From Streptomyces cellostaticus (lineage in GTDB: Bacteria > Actinomycetota > Actinomycetes > Streptomycetales > Streptomycetaceae), in NCBI RefSeq assembly GCF_001513965.1, contig NZ_KQ948044.1, forward strand, positions 32,121-96,120: a stretch of DNA of 64,000 nucleotides. Reading direction: 5' to 3'. Below, piece by piece: positions 58,919 to 64,000 of this stretch (its first letter is position 1; every line of letters begins with the position of its first letter). The position numbers and the translations under genes were made by a program. A model generated the notes under the pieces. The model did no database searches and was not told the origin of the DNA. It saw nothing but the letters and a program-made list of their open reading frames with translations.

Positions 58919-61900
58919 TTGACAGTCACGCGCAGATCGGTTCTGGTCGCAGCCACGGCAGCGCCTGCGGCCGGAGCATTCCTGGACGGCACCGCCGGCG
59001 CCGCGGCAGCGGCCGCCGGACCGTCCGCCGCCGCGGGGGGACGCCATACCCTCCCGCTGCGGGACGGCTGGCGCTTCGCGCTGGTCAACCCGGGCGGCGT
59101 CACCGACCCGACCGGCGCCTACGCCGAGGCCGCAGCGCCGGGGTACGACGACTCCGCCTGGCGCGAGATCGCCGTCCCGCACGACTGGAGCATCGAGCAG
59201 ACCCCCACCACGGAGCACGGCACCGACAGCGGCACCGGCTTCTTCCCGGGCGGCCTCGGCTGGTACCGGCTCACCTTCACCCTGCCGCCCGCCTACGCCG
59301 GCCGGCGGATCTCGGTGGAGTTCGACGGCGTCTACATGGACTCGTACGTCTACTGCAACGGCACCGAGGCCGGCCGCCACCCCTACGGCTACACCGGCTT
59401 CGCCTTCGACCTCACCGGCCTGGTGCACACCGACGGCAGCACTCCGAACGTCCTCGCGGTCAGGGTCCAGAACCAGCTGCCCAGCAGCCGCTGGTACTCG
59501 GGCAGCGGCATCTACCGCGAGGCCCGCCTGGTGATCACCGAACCCGTGCACGTGGCCCGCTGGGGCACCTACGTCACCACGCCGGACGTCACCGCCGAGC
59601 GGGCCGTGGTGCGGGTGCGGACCACCGTGGTGAACGAGTCCGGCACCGGCACGGACGTCCAGGTCCTGTCCCGGATCACCGGCCCCGACGGCCGCACGGT
59701 CGCCCGCACGTCCACCACGGTCGCAGTGTCCGACCAGGCCACCGAGACCCACGAACTGACCGTCCCCGAGCCCAGCCTGTGGGACTTCGACACCCCCGGC
59801 CACCGCTACACCCTGCAGACCGAACTGCGTACCGGCGGCCGCACCGTCGACACCCACCGCACCCCCTTCGGTATCCGCACCTATCGCTTCGACCCGGACG
59901 AGGGCTTCTCCCTCAACGGCACCCCCACCAAGATCAAGGGCGTCGACCTGCACCACGACCAGGGCGCCCTCGGCGCGGCGATCAGTATCGACGCGGTGCG
60001 CCGGCAGATGACGATCATGAAGTCGATGGGCGTCAACGCCTTCCGCACCTCGCACAACCCGCCCTCGCCGCAGATGATCCAGGTCTGCGAGGAGCTGGGC
60101 ATCGTGATGATGGTGGAGGCGTTCGACTGCTGGCGGACCGGGAAGACCAGGTACGACTACGGCCGGTTCTTCGACGAGTGGTGCGAGAAGGACGCCACGG
60201 AGATGGTGCTGGCCGCCCGCAACTCGCCTGCCGTCGTCCTGTGGTCCATCGGCAACGAGATCCCCGACTCCACCTCGACCGCCGGGCTCGCCATGGCCGA
60301 CCGGATCATCGGCGCGATCAAGGCCGCCGACGACACCCGCCCGGTGGTCATCGGCTCGAACAAGTACCACGGCGTGCCCGCGACCGGCTCCGCGGCCGAC
60401 CGCATGCTCGCCAAGCTCGACGGCCTGGGCCTGAACTACAACACGGCCAAGTCGGTCGACGCCCTGCACGCCAAGTACCCCCACCTCTTCCTCTTCGAGT
60501 CGGAGTCCTCCTCGGAGACCTCGACCCGGGGCGCGTACCAGGAGCCGGAACACCTCAACACGGGCGAGAACCACACGCCCGGCAGGCGGGAGGTCTCCTC
60601 CTACGACAACAACCTCGCCTCCTGGACGATGAGCGGCGAGTACGGGCACAAGAAGGACCGGGACCGGAAGTGGTTCGCGGGGCAGTTCCTGTGGTCGGGC
60701 ATCGACTACATCGGCGAGCCGACCCCGTACGACGTCTTCCCGGTGAAGGCGTCCTTCTTCGGCGCGGTCGACACGGCCGGGTTCCCGAAGGACATGTACC
60801 ACCTGTTCAAGAGCCAGTGGACCACCGAGCCGATGGTTCATCTGCTGCCGATGAGCTGGAACCACGAGGAGGGCGAGACGGTCGAGGTCTGGGCCTACGC
60901 CAACGTGCCGTCCGTCGAGCTGTTCCTCGACGGACAGTCCCTGGGGGTGCGGGAGTTCGACGTCAAGAAGACCACCGACGGCCGCGGCTACCTGGAGACC
61001 ACCGAGGCCACCGGCGACGACAAGACCTTCACCGACGGCCCCCACCCGGGCAGTTACACCAGCCCCAACGGCAGCGCGGGCAAGCTGCACCTGACGTGGA
61101 AGGTGCCGTACCGGCCCGGTGAGCTGAAGGCGGTGGCCCGGCGGGACGGCAAGACGGTTGCCACCGACGTCCTGCGCACCGCCGGCGACCCGCACGCCGT
61201 ACGGCTCACCGCCGACCGGGAGTCCCTCGCCGCCGACGGCCGTTCGCTGCTCTTCGTGACCGCCGAGATCGTGGACGCGCGCGGTGTGGTCGTACCCGGC
61301 GCCGAGCACCTCATCGCCTTCGACGTGACCGGCGGTTCCCTGGCCGGAGTCGACAACGGCCGCGAGGAGAGCGCCGAGCGCTACCAGGCCAGTACCCGAA
61401 CCGCTTTCCACGGCAAGGCGCTCGCGATCGTCCGGTCCGGCGGCGAACCAGGCGAACTGAAGGTCACGGCACGGGTGGACGGCCTGCGCAAGGACACGGT
61501 GAGCGTGCGCACCGCACCGGCCCGCTCGGCCGCCACCACCGGCGCGCCCGGTTTCCGGCCCGACCATCCGACCGCCCCCGACTATCCCTCGGCGGACGCG
61601 AGTTACTCCGGTCGCGAGGACACCCTGCCGGCCGCGATGCTGGACGGCGACCCGGCCACCGGCTGGTCGAACGCCTTCGCCAAGTCGGCCACGGGTCTGC
61701 TGCCCGCCTTCAACGGCGCCCGGCCGAAGGACTGGGTGTCGGTCGCCTTCGGGCGCACCCGCACTGTCGACCGGGTGGCCGTCTCGTTCACGGTCGACGG
61801 CACACACGCCCTGCCCGCCCAGGCCGAGGTGGCGGTGTGGGACGGGAACGCGTACGCGCCGGTGACGGGCGCGAAGACGGACTGGGCCACCGCCTCGGAC

Positions 61901-62017
61901 AGCCCGACGGTGATCACCTTCGACGCGGTGCGCGGCTCGCGGGTGCGTCTCACGCTCACCAGCGCGTATCCGGGTGAGGCCAGGGGCGCGGTGCGCATCA
62001 GCAGGCTGGACGTCTGA
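58919..62017 (+). CDS. Secreted GH2 family glycosidase (beta-galactosidase-like)
   Basis: 1032 aa from TTG 58919 (GAGGGAGAG upstream). Tat-like signal (TRRSVLVAATAAPAAGAFLD). Sugar-binding and Ig-like GH2 domains (about 40-330), TIM barrel (about 330-650) with NAFRTSHNPPSPQ, acid/base Glu447 in SIGNEIPD and nucleophile Glu527 in FLFESESS. Then Ig-like domains (DUF4982 and Big-type) and a C-terminal F5/8-type carbohydrate-binding domain (about 885-1030). Probable extracellular beta-galactosidase or related exo-enzyme on plant polysaccharide. Followed by a terminator and the GH9 gene. Confidence 0.92.
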   Translation: MTVTRRSVLVAATAAPAAGAFLDGTAGAAAAAAGPSAAAGGRHTLPLRDGWRFALVNPGGVTDPTGAYAEAAAPGYDDSAWREIAVPHDWSIEQTPTTEHGTDSGTGFFPGGLGWYRLTFTLPPAYAGRRISVEFDGVYMDSYVYCNGTEAGRHPYGYTGFAFDLTGLVHTDGSTPNVLAVRVQNQLPSSRWYSGSGIYREARLVITEPVHVARWGTYVTTPDVTAERAVVRVRTTVVNESGTGTDVQVLSRITGPDGRTVARTSTTVAVSDQATETHELTVPEPSLWDFDTPGHRYTLQTELRTGGRTVDTHRTPFGIRTYRFDPDEGFSLNGTPTKIKGVDLHHDQGALGAAISIDAVRRQMTIMKSMGVNAFRTSHNPPSPQMIQVCEELGIVMMVEAFDCWRTGKTRYDYGRFFDEWCEKDATEMVLAARNSPAVVLWSIGNEIPDSTSTAGLAMADRIIGAIKAADDTRPVVIGSNKYHGVPATGSAADRMLAKLDGLGLNYNTAKSVDALHAKYPHLFLFESESSSETSTRGAYQEPEHLNTGENHTPGRREVSSYDNNLASWTMSGEYGHKKDRDRKWFAGQFLWSGIDYIGEPTPYDVFPVKASFFGAVDTAGFPKDMYHLFKSQWTTEPMVHLLPMSWNHEEGETVEVWAYANVPSVELFLDGQSLGVREFDVKKTTDGRGYLETTEATGDDKTFTDGPHPGSYTSPNGSAGKLHLTWKVPYRPGELKAVARRDGKTVATDVLRTAGDPHAVRLTADRESLAADGRSLLFVTAEIVDARGVVVPGAEHLIAFDVTGGSLAGVDNGREESAERYQASTRTAFHGKALAIVRSGGEPGELKVTARVDGLRKDTVSVRTAPARSAATTGAPGFRPDHPTAPDYPSADASYSGREDTLPAAMLDGDPATGWSNAFAKSATGLLPAFNGARPKDWVSVAFGRTRTVDRVAVSFTVDGTHALPAQAEVAVWDGNAYAPVTGAKTDWATASDSPTVITFDAVRGSRVRLTLTSAYPGEARGAVRISRLDV

Positions 62018-62028
62018 GGGCTGCCGAG

Positions 62029-62071
62029 GGTCCGGACGGGGAAGCTGTGTGCGGGCATCCCCGTCCGGACC
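62029..62071. terminator. Terminator after the GH2 gene
   Basis: GGTCCGGACGGGG (62029-62041) and CCCCGTCCGGACC (62059-62071): perfect 13-bp stem with a 17-nt loop, 11 bp after the GH2 stop. It separates the GH2 and GH9 transcripts. Confidence 0.75.
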
Positions 62072-62118
62072 ATTGACGGAGTGTCATGCCTAGAACAAGC
62101 ATGGTGGGCGTCCGCATC

Positions 62119-62132
62119 TGGGAGCGCTCCCA
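62119..62132. promoter_or_regulatory. CebR-type operator (TGGGAGCGCTCCCA)
   Basis: This exact 14-bp palindrome is the known binding site of the cellobiose/cellotriose-responsive LacI repressor CebR of streptomycetes. It is 42 bp before the GH9 start and downstream of a TTGACG (62073-62078) -35-like element. The cellulase gene should therefore be induced by cello-oligosaccharides. Confidence 0.85.
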
Positions 62133-62174
62133 CCGCAGGGGGCGCCACCCGCACCTCCCCCGAGGAGCCCAGAC

Positions 62175-63998
62175 GTGAAACGACGCAGCACTGTCCTCCT
62201 GTCCGTCACCGCCCTGCTGGCGCTGACCTTCACCGCGCTGCCGGCCGGCCCGGCCGGGGCCGAGCAGAGCACCGTGCGGGACGTGTACCAGCCCGACACC
62301 GGGCCCCGGGTCCGGGTCAACCAGGTGGCCTACCTGCCCGCCGGTCCGAAGAACGCCACCCTCGTCACCGGCGCCACCACCCGGCTGCCCTGGCAGCTGA
62401 AGGACGCCGACGGGAGGACGGTCGCCCACGGCTGGACCGTACCGCGCGGCGCCGACGTCTCCTCCGGGCAGAACGTCCACTCGATCGACTTCGGCGCCTT
62501 CCGCGGCCGCGGCACGGACTTCACGCTGGCCGCCGACGGGGAGACCAGCCGCCCGTTCGACATCGGGACCGGTGCTTACGAGCAACTGCGTCTCGACTCG
62601 CTGAAGTACTACTACACGCAGCGCAGCGGCATCGCGATCCGCGACGACCTCCGCCCGGGCTACGGCAGGCTCGCCGGCCACCTGAACGCGGCCCCGAACC
62701 AGGGCGACGCGAACGTGCCCTGCCAACCGGGCCTGTGCGACTACACGCTGGACGTCACCGGCGGCTGGTACGACGCCGGTGACCACGGCAAGTACGTCGT
62801 CAACGGCGGCATCTCCACCTGGGAACTGCTGAGCACCTACGAGCGGTCCCTGCTGGCCCGAACCGGGCAGCCCTGGCGGCTCCGCGACGGGAGCCTGGCC
62901 CTCCCCGAGAGCGGCAACAAGGTGCCCGACATCCTCGACGAGGCCCGCTGGGAGCTGGAGTTCCTGATGAAGATGCAGGTGCCGGAGGGGCAGCCGCTCG
63001 CCGGTATGGCGCACAGCAAGGTGCACGACGCCCAGTGGACCGGGCTGCCGCTGCTGCCGAGCGACGACCCGCAGAAACGGGAGCTGCACGCCCCGACCAC
63101 CCAGGCCACCCTCAACCTGGCGGCGACAGCCGCGCAGGCGGCCCGTCTGTACCGGCCCTACGACCCGGCGTTCGCGGCGAAAGCGCTCACGGCCGCCCGC
63201 ACGGCATGGCAGGCCGCACTCGCCCACCCGGAGACGTACCCCGACCCGAACGACGGCACCGGCGGGGGCGCCTACCCCGACGACAACGCCTCCGACGAGT
63301 TCTACTGGGCGGCGGCGGAGCTGTATCTCACCACGGGGGAGCGGCAGTTCGCGGACTTCGTGCTCGCGTCGCCCGTCCACACCGCGGACATCTTCGGCCC
63401 CCTCGGCTTCGACTGGGGCCGCACGGCGGCGGCCGGCCGCCTCGACCTCGCCACCGTGCCCAGCGCTCTGCCGGGCCGGGACAAGGTCCGCCGGTCGGTG
63501 ATCAAGGCGGCCGACACCTACCTGGCGACGGCCGCGTCCCAGCCGTACGGCATGCCGTACGCACCCGACGGCAACCTCTACGACTGGGGCTCCAACGCCC
63601 AGGTCCTCAACAACGCGCACGTCATCGCCACCGCCTACGACCTCACCGGCGCGGCGAAATACCACGACGGCGCGCTGGAGAGCATGGACTACCTCCTCGG
63701 CCGCAACGCGCTGAACATCTCGTACGTGACCGGTTACGGCGAGGTCAACTCCCACCGGCAGCACAGCCGTTGGTACGCCCGCGAACTCGACCCGAACCTC
63801 CCGGACCCGCCCAGGGGCACGCTCGCCGGAGGGCCGAACTCCGGCATCCAGGACCCCTACGCGCAGAGCCGACTCCAGGGCTGCACGGGCCAGTTCTGCT
63901 ACATCGACGACATCCAGTCCTGGTCCACCAACGAAACGGCCGTCAACTGGAACGCGGCGCTGGCCTGGATGGCCTCGTTCGTGGCGGACCAGGGCTAG
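62175..63998 (+). CDS. Secreted GH9 cellulase (endoglucanase), no CBM
   Basis: 607 aa from GTG 62175 (GAGGAG 7 nt upstream). Sec signal (VLLSVTALLALTFTALPAGPAGA). N-terminal Ig-like CelD_N domain (about 42-135) and GH9 (alpha/alpha)6 barrel (about 140-600). Catalytic base region WYDAGDHGKYV (Asp200/Asp203), later GYGEVNSHRQHSRW, and acid Glu587 in NETAVNWN. It ends in TAG inside the window, so it is complete. It has the CelD_N-GH9 form with no carbohydrate-binding module. It cuts cellulose and related beta-1,4-glucans outside the cell. Confidence 0.95.
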   Translation: MKRRSTVLLSVTALLALTFTALPAGPAGAEQSTVRDVYQPDTGPRVRVNQVAYLPAGPKNATLVTGATTRLPWQLKDADGRTVAHGWTVPRGADVSSGQNVHSIDFGAFRGRGTDFTLAADGETSRPFDIGTGAYEQLRLDSLKYYYTQRSGIAIRDDLRPGYGRLAGHLNAAPNQGDANVPCQPGLCDYTLDVTGGWYDAGDHGKYVVNGGISTWELLSTYERSLLARTGQPWRLRDGSLALPESGNKVPDILDEARWELEFLMKMQVPEGQPLAGMAHSKVHDAQWTGLPLLPSDDPQKRELHAPTTQATLNLAATAAQAARLYRPYDPAFAAKALTAARTAWQAALAHPETYPDPNDGTGGGAYPDDNASDEFYWAAAELYLTTGERQFADFVLASPVHTADIFGPLGFDWGRTAAAGRLDLATVPSALPGRDKVRRSVIKAADTYLATAASQPYGMPYAPDGNLYDWGSNAQVLNNAHVIATAYDLTGAAKYHDGALESMDYLLGRNALNISYVTGYGEVNSHRQHSRWYARELDPNLPDPPRGTLAGGPNSGIQDPYAQSRLQGCTGQFCYIDDIQSWSTNETAVNWNAALAWMASFVADQG

Positions 63999-64000
63999 CT

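Noticed and set aside
58877..61807. 976-codon minus-strand frame opposite the GH2 gene
   Set aside because: Antisense shadow with no recognisable domain; the plus strand encodes the complete GH2 protein.
62091..62105. TAGAAC as the -10 of the GH9 promoter
   Set aside because: It is only 12 nt from the TTGACG at 62073, too short a spacer; the true -10 is not clear.
1..64000. tRNA, rRNA or attachment sites
   Set aside because: No cloverleaf-like sequence, CCA-type end, integrase gene or direct-repeat boundary was recognised on either strand by eye.

Overview
The window is high-GC actinobacterial chromosome, almost certainly Streptomyces. Third codon positions are nearly all G or C. Many genes have GTG or TTG starts, and several have a -10 element 6-7 nt before the start codon, which points to leaderless transcripts. 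The gene stock is typical of the genus: ECF sigma factors, a SpoIIE-type phosphatase, a Ser/Thr kinase, DmdR/IdeR-like and CebR-like operators, Tat and lipoprotein secretion signals, and CYP102 and CYP105 P450s. No tRNA, rRNA, CRISPR array, complete insertion sequence or large biosynthetic cluster is visible. About 62 intact protein genes fill the window. It also holds four broken genes and one decayed stretch of about 0.5 kb.

Layout. 1-2.7 kb: the end of an L-rhamnose mutarotase gene, a secreted BNR_4 beta-propeller protein and a LacI regulator, probably the end of a rhamnose-glycan locus. 2.8-9.8 kb: an S33 peptidase, a PIG-L deacetylase, an ECF41-like sigma factor, a pentapeptide-repeat protein, a stand-alone CYP102-type P450 divergent from a TetR gene, and a DUF2470 heme/iron protein under an iron box. 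9.8-17.2 kb: an intergenic hairpin cluster, a secreted lactonase-fold protein, an FUSC membrane protein with a partner of unknown function, a DinB-like protein, gene remnants, a divergent FBP / DUF3626 pair and a PAS-LuxR regulator. 17.4-20.6 kb: a full self-sufficient P450-reductase fusion of the P450 BM3 type. 20.7-28 kb: a ROK regulator, a PHP protein, a secreted GH16-ricin glucanase, a 5'-truncated proton-antiporter remnant, a divergent PRPP synthetase paralogue and a STAS protein.

28-35 kb: a MarR gene facing an aldehyde/alcohol dehydrogenase pair, a quinone-oxidoreductase-like gene facing a GlxA/AraC regulator, a lipoprotein gene cut by an in-frame TAG, and a DUF1304-TetR operon with a clear double operator. 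35-43 kb: a PucR regulator, a YtcJ-like amidohydrolase with an APC permease, TetR, PPOX, DUF4235, a cation efflux protein, a deazaflavin-dependent reductase and an NTF2-like gene broken at a 13-bp tandem repeat. 43-50 kb: a LysE transporter, a CYP105-type P450 with its 3Fe-4S ferredoxin and a flavoprotein, a GH114 lipoprotein, an aldo/keto reductase, and a phytanoyl-CoA-dioxygenase-like gene facing an AraC regulator. 50-59 kb: envelope and stress signalling, with a sigma-like/zinc-finger/TM/ricin fusion, a NodB-like lipoprotein, a DUF4232 lipoprotein, a Ser/Thr kinase facing an ECF sigma factor, and a PAS-GAF-PP2C-ATPase protein. 59-64 kb: a secreted GH2 enzyme and a CebR-box-controlled GH9 cellulase.

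The main themes are plant-polymer use (rhamnose glycan, beta-glucan, galactoside, cellulose), oxidative catabolism by P450s and dehydrogenases, and local one-regulator-per-operon control. Several divergent intergenic regions carry long, clean inverted repeats that look like regulator binding sites. The best candidates for undescribed biology are the sigma/zinc-finger/ricin membrane protein, the BNR_4-rhamnose cassette, the FBP/DUF3626 pair with its paired palindromes, and the repeat-driven frameshift at 42.9 kb.
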